64,000 nucleotides of DNA from Brachybacterium paraconglomeratum (GCF_003994255.1 NZ_ML133851.1:248001-312000); one strand, 5' to 3'; shown: positions 34,436 through 44,076, counted from the stretch's first letter. Notes: generated by a model from the sequence alone, not told the origin. Program-made: numbers and translations.

Positions 34436-36196
34436 TCATTCCGCGGCGAGCGCTCCCCCGGCGCGGGCGAGGCGCACCGCGACCGCCTCGGCATGGCGCA
34501 GCAGCTGCGGGGAGGTGCCCGGCTCGGCGGTGATCGCGGAGCCCGGCTGGGCGGTGGAGACGGGGACCCCCACGAGCAGGCGCCGCTCGTAGACGGTGTC
34601 GTCGGTGCCGATCGGGGCGTAGAGCCCGTCGACCGCGATCGAGCCGGTGAGCATGCGGCGGCGGGAGCCGCGGGAGGCCCAGTGGTCCTTCTGCGCCTCG
34701 CCGCGCTCGCGCCAGGCGCCGAGCAGGGCGGAGCGGTAGGCGGGCAGGTCCACGGGCGGCAGATGCGCCTCGAGCACTCCGTCGCACAGGGTCACGGACC
34801 CGTCCCCGCCGCGCACCGCGAAGCGACCCGCCTCCTCGTCGATGTCCAGGTGCATGCGCGGGCCGATGAAGCGCACCAGCCCCGCCGCCTCGAGCGCGAG
34901 CACCTGCCGAGCGCGCAGCACGGGCGGGCCCGAGGCCCAGGAGGCGAAGGCGTTGCGGAGGTGGCCGTCGATGTCGCGGCGCACCGACTCGGTGGTGTAC
35001 GCGCCGAGGTCGATGAGGCGGTTGACCTGCATCCGCAGCGCGATGAGCACTCGGTGGACGAGCACCCATGCGGGATCGGGCGCGGTCGCGGCGGCGAGCG
35101 CGGAGGCGAGCACCTCGCGGGTGCGGCGGTGGGCGTCGGCGCTGTCCCCGCCTCGGCGGCCGAAGGGGAACAGCAGGTGGATCAGCGCCTCGTCGCTCGC
35201 GAGTTCGGCGTGCCCGGCCCCGCGCAGGGCGCGGCGCAGCTCGGCGAGCATCAGCGGCATCACCTCCCCCTCGTGGTCCACGCCGGCCGAGCGCACCGCG
35301 AGCTCGAGGACGCGCTCGCTGGTGAGGACCTGCAGCGGGTAGGGGCTCAGCTGCTCCTGCGGCAGGTCGGGCTTGGGGCGGTAGACCATGCCGGAGCGGG
35401 AGCCGATCACGAGCACGGGCTCGGCGCCGCCGGGCACGTAGCGCAGTCCCGCCTCGGTCTCCGGGGCCTCCTCGAAGCGTCCGCCGGCGGCGGCGGTGAG
35501 CATCCCGATCGCGTCGTAGAAGTTCAGGCCCATCCCCTGCACGGCGACCGCCTCGCGGCCGAGCAGGGCGGCGTAGTCGACCTCGAGCGGGTTCGCGGGG
35601 CCGAGGTGGACCAGGCCGTGCCGCTCGGCGGCGTCGGCGAGCTGCTGGGAGCGGGGGCCGAGCGCGGTGGGCAGGTGGCCGAGCGCGAGCGCGACCGCGT
35701 CGGCGCGCAGCACGCGCCCGTCCGAGAGGCGGATCCGCTGGGGCCCGTCGGCCGGGCCGGTGACGTCCACGGCCTCGGCGGGGTGCAGCACGATCCGCAG
35801 CCGCTCGGGGTCCGCATCGGCGAGCGCGGTCTCGAGCACGTGCGCGAGATAGCGGCCGTGCGCGGCGCGGGAGGCGAAGTCGGAGGGACCGAGCCCCTCC
35901 GCTGCCAGGTGGTCTGCCAGGCTCTCGTGGTGCGGGACGGGCAGCAGCGGATGGCAGGACTCGTCCGGGTACAGGGTGGTCTGGCAGGTGGTGGTGTTCA
36001 TGAGCAGCACCTCGGGCTGGTCATGGCGCCACACGGCCCCGCCGCGCCCGACCTGCGGGTCGACCAGGTGCACGGTCAGCGGCCCCTGCCACGCCTCCGT
36101 GGTCGACGCCGCGACCAGCCGCTCCACGATCGCGGTGCCCCGGGGGCCCGCCCCGATGACGACGACGGTGCGGACGGGGTCGGCGGCGTGGGTCAT
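34436..36196 (-). CDS. FAD/NAD(P)-binding protein (NAD_binding_9 type)
   Basis: 586 residues. A Rossmann dinucleotide motif VVVIGAGPRGTAIVERL opens the protein (about 10-26); GMGLNFYDAIGML and the overall length fit the PF13454 family of flavin-type proteins of unknown substrate. No membrane segment. It stands alone between dapE (32 nt gap, same strand) and a divergent membrane-protein gene, so it may be read through into dapE, although dapE shows its own hexamer. CATACT ends 6 nt before ATG 36196. Confidence 0.82.
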   Translation of the reverse strand: MTHAADPVRTVVVIGAGPRGTAIVERLVAASTTEAWQGPLTVHLVDPQVGRGGAVWRHDQPEVLLMNTTTCQTTLYPDESCHPLLPVPHHESLADHLAAEGLGPSDFASRAAHGRYLAHVLETALADADPERLRIVLHPAEAVDVTGPADGPQRIRLSDGRVLRADAVALALGHLPTALGPRSQQLADAAERHGLVHLGPANPLEVDYAALLGREAVAVQGMGLNFYDAIGMLTAAAGGRFEEAPETEAGLRYVPGGAEPVLVIGSRSGMVYRPKPDLPQEQLSPYPLQVLTSERVLELAVRSAGVDHEGEVMPLMLAELRRALRGAGHAELASDEALIHLLFPFGRRGGDSADAHRRTREVLASALAAATAPDPAWVLVHRVLIALRMQVNRLIDLGAYTTESVRRDIDGHLRNAFASWASGPPVLRARQVLALEAAGLVRFIGPRMHLDIDEEAGRFAVRGGDGSVTLCDGVLEAHLPPVDLPAYRSALLGAWRERGEAQKDHWASRGSRRRMLTGSIAVDGLYAPIGTDDTVYERRLLVGVPVSTAQPGSAITAEPGTSPQLLRHAEAVAVRLARAGGALAAE

Positions 36197-36202
36197 CCCC
36201 CC

Positions 36203-36208
36203 AGTATG
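36203..36208 (-). promoter_or_regulatory. -10-like hexamer, FAD-protein gene
   Basis: CATACT on the minus strand, 6 nt before ATG 36196. Confidence 0.45.
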
Positions 36209-36248
36209 CGGCGCGGCGCGGAGCCTTCGGTCCGTGCGCGCCGTCTGG

Positions 36249-36254
36249 GACGAT
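36249..36254 (+). promoter_or_regulatory. -10-like hexamer, membrane-protein gene
   Basis: GACGAT ends 6 nt before ATG 36261; faces away from the FAD-protein promoter 41 bp away. Confidence 0.45.
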
Positions 36255-36260
36255 GTCCCC

Positions 36261-37157
36261 ATGTCGTCGACGTCGCCGAGACACCTTCCGCCGCGCGCGA
36301 GCTCCGGACCCCTCACCGGGGTCCTCTTCGGGCAGGCCGCGCGGCTGCGCGCGGTGGTCAACGCAGATCTGCTGCCGCGTGAACGCGCCGCGGCGGATGC
36401 GCTCGTGCTCACCGCCTGGCTCAGCGCCGCCCAGCGCGAGCGCTATGCGCCCTCCCTGCGCGCCCCGGGCTCCGTCGAGGAGTTCGCCGAACGCCTGGCC
36501 GACGAGCGCCGCGTGGTGCTCGAGGAGGGCGCGGACCCGGTCGCGGACGAGGTCGGCGCCGCGGCCGAGGCGGAGCGAGGAGCACGGCAGATCCCGCTGC
36601 GGCTCCTCGAGGGGGCGCTGCTGCTCGGCGCGCTCGTCTGCGTGGTGCTCACCGTGCTGCGGAGCCTGGACGCCGCGGATCTCTCCAGGCACCTGGCCGC
36701 GGAGGCGGGTCCGCTGCTCGGCGGGATGCTGGCGTGCCTCGTGCTCGCCGCGGTCGTCGGCGCGGTCGCGACGCGCCGCCGGGACCGGACGCTGCTGGAC
36801 TGGGCCGTCTCCCGTCCCGGTCAGCTGGGGCGCGGGCTGCCGCTGCGCAGGCCGCTGCAGGGCGAGTCCGCGGGGCCGGTGGTCCTCGGATCCCTGGGCC
36901 CGGCGCTCCTGCTCGGCGCGGGAGTCCTCGCGATCGTCGCCGGCGCCGCGGTGCTGCTGCTCTCGCTCATGCTGCGCGCCGAGATCGTCGCGACCGAGCA
37001 GGCCCCGGCGCTGCTGATCGGCGGGGTCATCGCCCTGGTCGCCGCGACCGCGGCGGTGTACCTGGGCGGGCGGCGCCGCGAGCGGAGGGCGCGACGGGTC
37101 CGTGCCAGCGAATGGATCGGACCGGCGCCGCAGGACGAGGTGCCGCCGGCGGTGTGA
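36261..37157 (+). CDS. Hypothetical membrane protein
   Basis: 298 residues, not recognised as a named family. An N-terminal soluble part of about 110 residues is followed by four hydrophobic segments (about 113-132, 148-168, 211-235 and 244-264) and a basic end. Two pairs of helices separated by a charged loop (RRRDRTLLDWAVSRPGQLGRG) suggest a small membrane protein with cytoplasmic loops. No catalytic motif seen. Leaderless start as judged from the GACGAT hexamer. Convergent with the MFS gene, 34 nt apart. Confidence 0.75.
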   Translation: MSSTSPRHLPPRASSGPLTGVLFGQAARLRAVVNADLLPRERAAADALVLTAWLSAAQRERYAPSLRAPGSVEEFAERLADERRVVLEEGADPVADEVGAAAEAERGARQIPLRLLEGALLLGALVCVVLTVLRSLDAADLSRHLAAEAGPLLGGMLACLVLAAVVGAVATRRRDRTLLDWAVSRPGQLGRGLPLRRPLQGESAGPVVLGSLGPALLLGAGVLAIVAGAAVLLLSLMLRAEIVATEQAPALLIGGVIALVAATAAVYLGGRRRERRARRVRASEWIGPAPQDEVPPAV

Positions 37158-37191
37158 GGCGTGGTGCGGTCGGGGAGGCAACCTCGTCCCC

Positions 37192-38475
37192 TCATTCCGG
37201 GACGGAGTAGCCCCTCTCCCGGGCGTGACGCTCCCAGCGGGAGGAGACGGGCAGGCGGCGCAGGTCGCGAGCGAGCAGACCGATCACCACGCCGAGCGCG
37301 AGCACCGCGGCGAAGAGCAGCAGCGTGGTCGTGCTGCCGGCGACCTCGAGGCCCCAGCCGGCGAGCGCGGGCGCGAAGGTCATCACGCCGAGGGACACCA
37401 GGCGCATCAGCGAGCTGATCCGGCCCTGCATCGCCACCGGTGTGATGTGGGTGAAGAACCCCTGCCCGGAGGCGTTGAAGGCGGGCAGGCCGATCCCGAT
37501 CGCGGTGTAGCACAGCGCGATCCACACCATCGAGGGCGCCACGGGCAGCAGCACGCCGACCAGGGTCATCAGGGCGACGGGCGCGATCGCGAGCACCCCC
37601 GTCGCCACCGTGTCGACCAGGCGCGGGGCGAGGAAGGCGCCGAGCAGGATCGAGGCGGCCAGCGCCGTGTTCAGCAGGCCGATGCGGGAGGCGGACACCC
37701 CCTGGTCCGCGAGGTCCAGCATCACCGTGAACAGCAGCCCGTTCGCGCCGAGGTTCACGGCGGAGGAGACGGCGAGCATCTGCAGCCGGATCGGCTGGGT
37801 GCGGATCCAGGCGAGGGCCTCGCGGAGGTCGTCGACCACCTTCGTGGGCGGGGAGCCCTCGGCCCTCGGCCGGTAGCGTCCGCGCATGCTCAGCGTCGCG
37901 AGGACCGAGCCGACGTTCCCCAGCAGGTGCACGAGCGGCGGGAACACGATCGACAGTCCCAGCAGCGCACCGCCGACGGGCCCGGAGGCCATCTCGACCG
38001 CGGCCTCGCGGCCCTGGTTCACCGACACGGCCCGCGGCAGCTGCGTCACGGGCACGATCTGCTTGAGCATGGCGTTGGAGGCGCTGCCCAGCGCCGTCTC
38101 CCGCAGACGGTCCAGGAAGGCGAGCGAGGCCAGCAGCACAGGACCGGCCCATCCGCCCAGCAGCACCACGACCAGTGCGAGCTGAACGACCGCGCCCGTG
38201 ATCCCGGCGAGCAGGCGCAGCCGGCGGCGCTCGATCCGGTCGGCGAGCAGGCCGCCGGGGATGAGACCGACGACCGCGCCGAGTCCCTGCACCAGGGCGA
38301 CCAGCCCCGTCGTGCCGAGGGACTGGGTGACCATGAAGGTGATCAGCGGGAAGGCGAAGGCGCCGATGCCGGTGCCGATGTCGAGCAGCAGGTCGCCGAG
38401 CAGCCACCGCAGGTACTCGCCGTTGCGGTGGAGCGGGGCATGGCGGGGCGCGTGCGCGTCGTCGCCGTCGGTCAT
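37192..38475 (-). CDS. MFS transporter (Enterobactin-exporter/DHA3-like)
   Basis: 427 residues, about 12 hydrophobic segments. The loop 2-3 motif reads GGLLADRIERRRLRL, the common form in DHA3-type efflux carriers, and a long central loop lies near residues 185-215 (RGRYRPRAEGSPPTKVVDDL). Substrate unknown; drug or siderophore export is typical of the family. The start ATG 38475 has a GGGAG ribosome site. Divergent from dapD with 128 nt between. Confidence 0.85.
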   Translation of the reverse strand: MTDGDDAHAPRHAPLHRNGEYLRWLLGDLLLDIGTGIGAFAFPLITFMVTQSLGTTGLVALVQGLGAVVGLIPGGLLADRIERRRLRLLAGITGAVVQLALVVVLLGGWAGPVLLASLAFLDRLRETALGSASNAMLKQIVPVTQLPRAVSVNQGREAAVEMASGPVGGALLGLSIVFPPLVHLLGNVGSVLATLSMRGRYRPRAEGSPPTKVVDDLREALAWIRTQPIRLQMLAVSSAVNLGANGLLFTVMLDLADQGVSASRIGLLNTALAASILLGAFLAPRLVDTVATGVLAIAPVALMTLVGVLLPVAPSMVWIALCYTAIGIGLPAFNASGQGFFTHITPVAMQGRISSLMRLVSLGVMTFAPALAGWGLEVAGSTTTLLLFAAVLALGVVIGLLARDLRRLPVSSRWERHARERGYSVPE

Positions 38476-38591
38476 CCGCTCACCGCTCCCCCGGACATCG
38501 CGGTCCCTCCCGTTCGGGGCGTCTCGTGCCCCGCGGTGTGCTCTTCACCGCGCCCGGGCGGGCGCGTGCTCCCCAGCTGGGTCAGGATTCG

Positions 38592-38597
38592 TAGACT
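38592..38597 (+). promoter_or_regulatory. -10 hexamer, leaderless dapD
   Basis: TAGACT ends exactly 6 nt before ATG 38604; the clearest of the leaderless promoters in this window. Confidence 0.6.
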
Positions 38598-38603
38598 CGG
38601 CCC

Positions 38604-39587
38604 ATGACATCCTCGATATCCGAGTCTCCCGTCACCGCCGCCTGGGGCATCGCGCTCACGACACTCGGGGCCGACGGTTCCGTCCTCGATGCATGGTACC
38701 CCTCGCCGCAGCTCGGCGAGGCTCCCTCCGACCCCGCCGGCCATCCCCTCCACGCGCAGCTGGCCGCCGCCGCACGGGCCGACGAGGTGCGCGGCACCAC
38801 CCAGGAGGTCGTGGTCCGCGCGATCGACCTGACGGCCGCCCCGGCCGATGCGGCCGACGCCTACCTGCGCCTCCATCTCCTCTCCCACCGCCTGGTCCGC
38901 CCGAACTCCCTGAACCTCGAGGGACTCTTCGGGTCGCTCACCAACGTCGTGTGGACCACCGAGGGACCCTGCGCGGTCGCAGGCTTCGAGGAGACGCGCC
39001 TGCGCCTGCTCGCGGCGGGCCGCACCCCGACGGTCCTCTCGGTGGACAAGTTCCCGCGCATGGTCGACTACGTGCTGCCCGCCGGCGTGCGGATCGGCGA
39101 CGCGGATCGCGTGCGGCTCGGCGCGCACCTCGCCGAGGGCACCACCGTCATGCACGAGGGCTTCGTGAACTTCAACGCCGGCACCCTCGGCGCCTCGATG
39201 ATCGAGGGCCGCATCTCCCAGGGCGTCGTGGTCGGGGACGGCTCCGACGTGGGCGGCGGCGCCTCCACCATGGGCACCCTCTCCGGCGGCGGCACCGAGC
39301 GCGTCAGCATCGGCCGGCGCTCCCTCGTCGGCGCCGAGGCCGGGATCGGCATCGCCCTCGGCGACGACTGCGTGGTCGAGGCGGGGCTGTACGTCACCGC
39401 CGGCACGAAGGTCGAGCTGCTCGGCGAGCCCGGCGCCGAGGCCCAGGGCCCGCACGTGGTCAAGGCGCGGGAGCTCTCCGGGGTGCCGAACCTGCTCTTC
39501 CGCCGCAACTCGCTGACCGGTGCGGTGCAGGCGGTGGCCCGCGCGGGCCAGACCGTCGAGCTCAACGCCGCCCTGCACAGCAACTGA
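38604..39587 (+). CDS. dapD: 2,3,4,5-tetrahydropyridine-2,6-dicarboxylate N-succinyltransferase
   Basis: 327 residues. An N-terminal helical domain is followed by a left-handed beta-helix of hexapeptide repeats (about 155-270, e.g. [33 protein letters not shown]) and a short C-terminal domain; this is the actinobacterial DapD type (Rv1201c), longer than the E. coli protein. It transfers succinyl from succinyl-CoA to tetrahydrodipicolinate, the step before DapC. dapE lies 4 kb away, separated by unrelated genes, whereas the two are adjacent in mycobacteria. Confidence 0.94.
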   Translation: MTSSISESPVTAAWGIALTTLGADGSVLDAWYPSPQLGEAPSDPAGHPLHAQLAAAARADEVRGTTQEVVVRAIDLTAAPADAADAYLRLHLLSHRLVRPNSLNLEGLFGSLTNVVWTTEGPCAVAGFEETRLRLLAAGRTPTVLSVDKFPRMVDYVLPAGVRIGDADRVRLGAHLAEGTTVMHEGFVNFNAGTLGASMIEGRISQGVVVGDGSDVGGGASTMGTLSGGGTERVSIGRRSLVGAEAGIGIALGDDCVVEAGLYVTAGTKVELLGEPGAEAQGPHVVKARELSGVPNLLFRRNSLTGAVQAVARAGQTVELNAALHSN

Positions 39588-39620
39588 GACGCAGCACCTG
39601 AGAGACGGAGGACCGCGAGG

Positions 39621-40568
39621 ATGGCAGCAGGCTCCCGTGCGCGCGGCCGCGCACGCGGCCGCGTCGGCCGTCACCTCGCGGTCCCTCTGGTCATGGTGCT
39701 GGTCTTCGGCGGGATCGCGGGCGGCAGCTATCTCGCCCTGGAGCGGTACGGCTCCCCCGCCCACGAGGGCACGTGCGTCGCCTCGGGGCTCGGCACCAGC
39801 CACCGCTACACCACCGATCGGGTCGCGAACGCGGCGCTGATCAGCGCGACGGCGGTGGATCGGGGCATGCCGCCGCGGGCGGCGTCGATCGCGCTGGCGA
39901 CCGCGTACCAGGAGTCGCAGCTGCAGAACATCGACTACGGCGATAGGGACTCGCTGGGCCTGTTCCAGCAGCGGCCCTCGCAGGGCTGGGGCACCGAGGA
40001 GCAGATCATGGACCCGGTCTACGCCTCCAACGCCTTCTTCGACGTGCTCGAGACCTACCCCGACTACATCAGCGCCGACATCAACGACATCGCCCAGCAG
40101 GTGCAGCGCTCCGGGCATCCCGAGGCGTATCGCGACCACGAGACCGAGGGTCGGCTGTACGCCTCGGCCCTGACCGGCCAGTCCGGCGCGAACCTGCTGT
40201 GCACCCTCGACGAGGTCGGCGCGACCGCCTCCCCCGAGCAGCTGCGCGGCGAGCTCGCGCGGCAGTTCCCCCGCGCGACGGAGTCCGGGCGCATCACCGC
40301 CTCGCTCGACTCCGCCGCCGGGGCCGCCCCGCAAGTGCCCGAGGGCGCCGGCGCGACGGCGCTCGTGCTCGACCCGGGCGGCGACGAGACGCTGGGCTGG
40401 TCGCTCGCGAACTGGGCCGTGGCCCGTGCGGCCGACGACGGGGTGGTGCAGGTCAGCTACCGCGGCCGGGTCTGGGACCGCACCGCCCACGGCGAGGAGG
40501 CCGGGGCATGGGGCAGCGCCGAGGGCGGCGATCCCGAGCGGGTGGTCGTGCTGGTCAGCGGCCGCTGA
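39621..40568 (+). CDS. Membrane-anchored SLT-like protein (often labelled heavy metal transporter)
   Basis: 315 residues. An Arg-rich cytoplasmic start and one membrane segment (about 21-40) anchor an exported domain. The string AYQESQLQNIDYGDRDSLGLFQQRPSQGWG (about 95-125) has the catalytic-Glu and GLFQ features of lytic transglycosylase/goose-lysozyme folds, so cell-wall binding or cleavage is more likely than metal transport, a label such proteins often carry. A second domain (about 220-315) is not recognised. GGAGG lies 10 nt upstream of ATG 39621. Confidence 0.75.
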   Translation: MAAGSRARGRARGRVGRHLAVPLVMVLVFGGIAGGSYLALERYGSPAHEGTCVASGLGTSHRYTTDRVANAALISATAVDRGMPPRAASIALATAYQESQLQNIDYGDRDSLGLFQQRPSQGWGTEEQIMDPVYASNAFFDVLETYPDYISADINDIAQQVQRSGHPEAYRDHETEGRLYASALTGQSGANLLCTLDEVGATASPEQLRGELARQFPRATESGRITASLDSAAGAAPQVPEGAGATALVLDPGGDETLGWSLANWAVARAADDGVVQVSYRGRVWDRTAHGEEAGAWGSAEGGDPERVVVLVSGR

Positions 40569-40574
40569 ACCCGC

Positions 40575-41426
40575 TCAGTGCACGGTGAGGCCGCGGGCGC
40601 GGAACTGCTCTCGCACCCGTTCGACGACCTCCGTGGACGGCGGCTGCGCGTCCCGCAGCCGGTACTCCATCCCGAGCACGTCCCACTTGTCCTGGCCCAT
40701 GTTGTGGAAGGGCAGCACCTCGACGCGCTCGACCACGTCCTGCCAGCGCTCGACGATGTCCGCGACCTTCTCGACGTTCTCCGCCGCGTCGGTCCACTCC
40801 GGCACGACCACGAAGCGGATCCAGATCGCGATGCCGGCGCGGGCGAGGCGGTCGCCGAAGTCGATCGTGGGCTGCAGCTCCCGGCCGGTGAGGCGCTTGT
40901 AGCTCGCCTCGTCGCCGCTCTTGACGTCCAGCAGCACGAGGTCGACGTCGGCGAGGAGCTCGTCCTTCGCGACCGCGCCGAGATACCCGGAGGTGTCGAT
41001 CGCGGTGTGGATGCCGAGCTCCTTCGCGGCGCGCAGCACGTTGCGGGCGAAGGCGGGCTGCATGAGCACCTCGCCGCCGGAGAGGGTGATCCCGCCGCCG
41101 GTCGCGCGGAACACGCGGCGGTAGCGGCGCAGGAGCCGTTCGATCTCCTCGAGCTCGACGTCCTGGCCGCGCCGCATCTCCATGGTGTCGGGGTTGTGGC
41201 AGTAGACGCAGCGCAGCGGGCAGCCCGCGAAGAAGATCGTCAGCCGGGTGCCGGGGCCGTCGACCGCGGTGACCAGCTCCCAGGAGTGGACAGAGGCGAG
41301 GCGGCCCTCCCGGATCGCGGCGAGGCGGCCGCTGCGGTCCAGCTCCGCCTCGGCCATCCCGTCGATCCCCGCGCCGGCCCGCCGGTTCTCGACGGGCCGG
41401 CCCAGCAGGTCGATGCTCTGCGTCAT
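40575..41426 (-). CDS. pflA: Pyruvate formate-lyase activating enzyme (radical SAM)
   Basis: 283 residues. The radical-SAM cluster motif is Cys69, Cys73, Cys76 (CPLRCVYC); TGGGITLSGGEVLMQPAF is the PflA SAM-binding region and DTSGYLG and LLDVK follow. It abstracts a hydrogen from the glycyl-radical chain (here Gly58 of the separate 83-residue protein). Third gene of the pflB-grcA-pflA run; the 76-nt gap upstream is an unusual C/A-rich stretch in the mRNA. Confidence 0.95.
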   Translation of the reverse strand: MTQSIDLLGRPVENRRAGAGIDGMAEAELDRSGRLAAIREGRLASVHSWELVTAVDGPGTRLTIFFAGCPLRCVYCHNPDTMEMRRGQDVELEEIERLLRRYRRVFRATGGGITLSGGEVLMQPAFARNVLRAAKELGIHTAIDTSGYLGAVAKDELLADVDLVLLDVKSGDEASYKRLTGRELQPTIDFGDRLARAGIAIWIRFVVVPEWTDAAENVEKVADIVERWQDVVERVEVLPFHNMGQDKWDVLGMEYRLRDAQPPSTEVVERVREQFRARGLTVH

Positions 41427-41502
41427 CTGCGCTCTCGTCCCCGTGCTCGCTGTGCTCTGTCTGTTCTGTGTGCTCTGTGCGCCGGCTGCGCCCGCGCGCC
41501 GC

Positions 41503-41754
41503 TCAGGCGCCCTGGTGGAAGGTGCGGTCCAGGACGTCGAGCTGCTGCTCGCGGGTGAGCTTGACGAAGTTCACCGCGTAGCCGGAGACGCGCACGGTGA
41601 GGTTCGGGTAGTCCTCCGGGTTCTCCATCGCGTCGACGAGGGTGTCCTTGTTCAGCACGTTGATGTTGGCGTGGAACAGGCCGGTCTCGGCGTTGTTCGC
41701 GGCCCGGCTGGCCTTCATGGAGGCGAGGCGCTGGTCGAAGGTGGGGGTGGTCAT
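41503..41754 (-). CDS. grcA: Separate glycyl-radical chain of pyruvate formate-lyase (GrcA-like)
   Basis: 83 residues that correspond to the C-terminal end of a normal [24 protein letters not shown], then RVSGYA with radical Gly58, and [11 protein letters not shown]. coli GrcA (127 residues) is a spare part for a damaged full-length PFL; here the partner pflB lacks this domain altogether, so this chain should be required for activity. Own start ATG 41754 with GAGGAG 6 nt upstream; 110 nt after the pflB stop. Confidence 0.92.
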   Translation of the reverse strand: MTTPTFDQRLASMKASRAANNAETGLFHANINVLNKDTLVDAMENPEDYPNLTVRVSGYAVNFVKLTREQQLDVLDRTFHQGA

Positions 41755-41864
41755 GGGGTTCTCCTCGGGGTGTGCGGTGCAGGTTCGGGGGTGGATGGGC
41801 TGGTCCGGCGGGGCCGCCGGGTGCCGGCCGGCCGATGGGGCGCGTCGGTCGGCCGGTGCGGGGC

Positions 41865-43979
41865 TCACTCGTCGTCGATCATGAAGCCGGCGTCGAGGAT
41901 GCCGACCAGGTTCGTCACCTGCTCGTCTTTGGTGCGGCCGAGCCCCTGCGGGGTGATCGTGTTGGTCAGCGAGATGCCGTCCAGGGCGTCCTCGTAGTCG
42001 AGCTTCCCGACCGAGAGCATCGAGGCGACCATGCCGTGGCTGTCGGCGCCGTTCTCCGGGTTCGCGCCCGGCGAGAACGGGGTGCCTGCCCGGTGTCCCG
42101 AGGGGAAGGAGCCGGTCGCCTTTCCGTAGACGACGTTCGAGGTGATCGTCAGGACCGACTGGGTCGGGATCGCGTCGCGGTACATCGGGATCGCCTTGAT
42201 CTTCTGCATCACGGTGTGCACGATCGTCGCCGCGATGTCGTCGGCGCGGTCGTCGTCGTTCCCGTAGCGGGGGAACTCCCCCTCGGTCACGTAGTCGACG
42301 ACCAGGCCCGTCTCGTCCCGCACCGGGGCCACCGTCGCGTAGCGGATCGCGGAGAGGGAGTCCGCGACGATCGACAGGCCCGCGATGCCGCAGCCCATGG
42401 TGCGCACGATCTCGCTGTCGTGCAGCGCCATCTCGATCGATTCGTAGGCGTAGCGGTCGTGGCTGTAGTGGATGATGTTCAGCGCCTCGACGTAGGTGCC
42501 CACCACCCAGTCGAGCATCTCCTCGTAGCGCTGCCAGACCTCGTCGAAGTCCAGCGGGCCCTCGCCCGTGATCGGGGTGTGCAGCCCGGGCTCGGTGACC
42601 TGCTTCCCGGTGACCTCGTCGCGGCCGCCGTTGATCGCGTAGAGCAGCGCCTTGCCGGCGTTGACGCGGGCACCGAAGAACTGCATCTGCTTGCCCACCC
42701 GCATCGGGGAGACGCAGCAGGCGATCGCGGCGTCGTCGCCCCAGCGCTCACGGATCTGCGCGTCGGACTCGTACTGGATCGAGGAGGTCTCGATCGAGAT
42801 CGCGGAGCAGAACTCCTTGTAGCCCTCGGGAAGGGACGGGTCCCAGAAGATCGTGATGTTCGGCTCCGGGGCGGGGCCGAGGTTCCGCAGGGTCTGCAGC
42901 AGGCGGAAGGAGGTCCTGGTGACCAGCGGGCGGCCGTCCTCGGCGAAGCCGGCGTCGGACCAGGTCGCCCAGTAGGGGTCGCCGGAGAAGATCTGGTCGT
43001 AGTCGACGGTGCGCAGGAAGCGGACGATCCGCAGCTTGATCACGAGCGCGTCGATGATCTCCTGCGCCTCGGACTCGGTGAGGGTGCCGGCGGCGAGGTC
43101 CCGTTGGATGTACACGTCCAGGAAGCCCGAGAGGCGGCCGATGGACATCGCGGCGCCGTCCTGGCTCTTCACCGAGGCGAGATAGGCCATGTAGGTCCAC
43201 TGCACGGCCTCCTGGGCGGTCGCCGCGGGGCGGCGCAGGTCCAGCTCGTAGATCTCGCCGAGCCGCACGAGCTTCTGCAGCGCCTTGATCTGCTCGGCGT
43301 GCTCCTCGCGGTAACGGGCCCAGTGCTCGGAGAAGCCGTGACCCGCGACGGCGTCCTTCGCGGCCTTCTTCTCCGCGATCAGGAAGTCCGCGCCGTAGAG
43401 GGCGAGGCGGCGGTAGTCGCCGATGATGCGGCCGCGGCCGTAGGCGTCGGGCAGGCCGGTGATGATGTGGCTGGAGCGGGCGGCGCGGATCCGCGGGGTG
43501 TAGATGTCGAAGACGCCGTCGTTGTGGGTCTTGCGGTGCTTGGTGAAGATCTCCTTGATCCGCGGATCGGGCTCCTTGCCCGCCTCCCGGATCGCGGTCT
43601 CGACCATGCGCCAGCCGCCGCTGGGCATCATGGCGCGCTTGAGCGGCACGTCGGTCTGGAGGCCGACGATCACGTCGTCGTCCTCGCTGATGTACCCGGC
43701 GGGGAAGGCGTCGATGTCGGCGGGGGTCTCGGTGTCGACGTCGTAGACGCGCCGCCTGCGCTCCTCCGAGAGGTAGGTGCGCTCGAGGTGGTCCCAGAGC
43801 CGGAGGGTCTTCTCGGTGGGGCCGGCGAGGAAGGAGGCGTCGCCCGAGTAGGGGGTGTAGTTGCGCAGGATGAAGTCGCGCACGTCGATCGTCTCCTGCC
43901 ACGGGCCGGGGGCGAACCCGGCCCAGGCGTCGCCCGGGGCGGTCGCGGCGGCGGGACGGTCGGTGGTGGCGGTGCTCAT
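41865..43979 (-). CDS. pflB: Formate acetyltransferase large chain lacking the glycyl-radical domain
   Basis: 704 residues against about 760 for the usual enzyme. The catalytic Cys pair is Cys421-Cys422 (IACCVSPM). The protein stops at [16 protein letters not shown], exactly where other PFLs continue into the RVSGYA domain, which is encoded by the next gene. PFL converts pyruvate and CoA to acetyl-CoA and formate under anaerobic conditions; a functional enzyme would need both chains plus PflA. First gene of the operon; the upstream region holds a DosR-type site and a -10 hexamer. Confidence 0.95.
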   Translation of the reverse strand: MSTATTDRPAAATAPGDAWAGFAPGPWQETIDVRDFILRNYTPYSGDASFLAGPTEKTLRLWDHLERTYLSEERRRRVYDVDTETPADIDAFPAGYISEDDDVIVGLQTDVPLKRAMMPSGGWRMVETAIREAGKEPDPRIKEIFTKHRKTHNDGVFDIYTPRIRAARSSHIITGLPDAYGRGRIIGDYRRLALYGADFLIAEKKAAKDAVAGHGFSEHWARYREEHAEQIKALQKLVRLGEIYELDLRRPAATAQEAVQWTYMAYLASVKSQDGAAMSIGRLSGFLDVYIQRDLAAGTLTESEAQEIIDALVIKLRIVRFLRTVDYDQIFSGDPYWATWSDAGFAEDGRPLVTRTSFRLLQTLRNLGPAPEPNITIFWDPSLPEGYKEFCSAISIETSSIQYESDAQIRERWGDDAAIACCVSPMRVGKQMQFFGARVNAGKALLYAINGGRDEVTGKQVTEPGLHTPITGEGPLDFDEVWQRYEEMLDWVVGTYVEALNIIHYSHDRYAYESIEMALHDSEIVRTMGCGIAGLSIVADSLSAIRYATVAPVRDETGLVVDYVTEGEFPRYGNDDDRADDIAATIVHTVMQKIKAIPMYRDAIPTQSVLTITSNVVYGKATGSFPSGHRAGTPFSPGANPENGADSHGMVASMLSVGKLDYEDALDGISLTNTITPQGLGRTKDEQVTNLVGILDAGFMIDDE

Positions 43980-44033
43980 GGCGGCTCCTGTTCGCGGCGC
44001 GGGCCCGCGGAGCGGGCCCTTCGTGATGACTCC

Positions 44034-44076
44034 ACGCTAGGCACCGCCGAGGCCCCTGACCGGGGTCCAAGGTCCC
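44034..44076 (-). promoter_or_regulatory. pflB promoter region with DosR-type box
   Basis: On the minus strand GGGACCTTGGACCC (44063-44076) fits GGGNCNNNNGNCCC, the core of DosR/DevR boxes; 23 bp later comes TAGCGT (44034-44039) as -10. A DosR-type site near -40 would explain oxygen-responsive control, but no dosR gene is in the window. Confidence 0.45.

Noticed and set aside
41755..41864. Frameshift or sequencing error splitting pflB
   Set aside because: The large chain ends in a clean TGA; the small gene has its own GAGGAG site and ATG after 110 nt that do not encode PFL-like residues in any frame.
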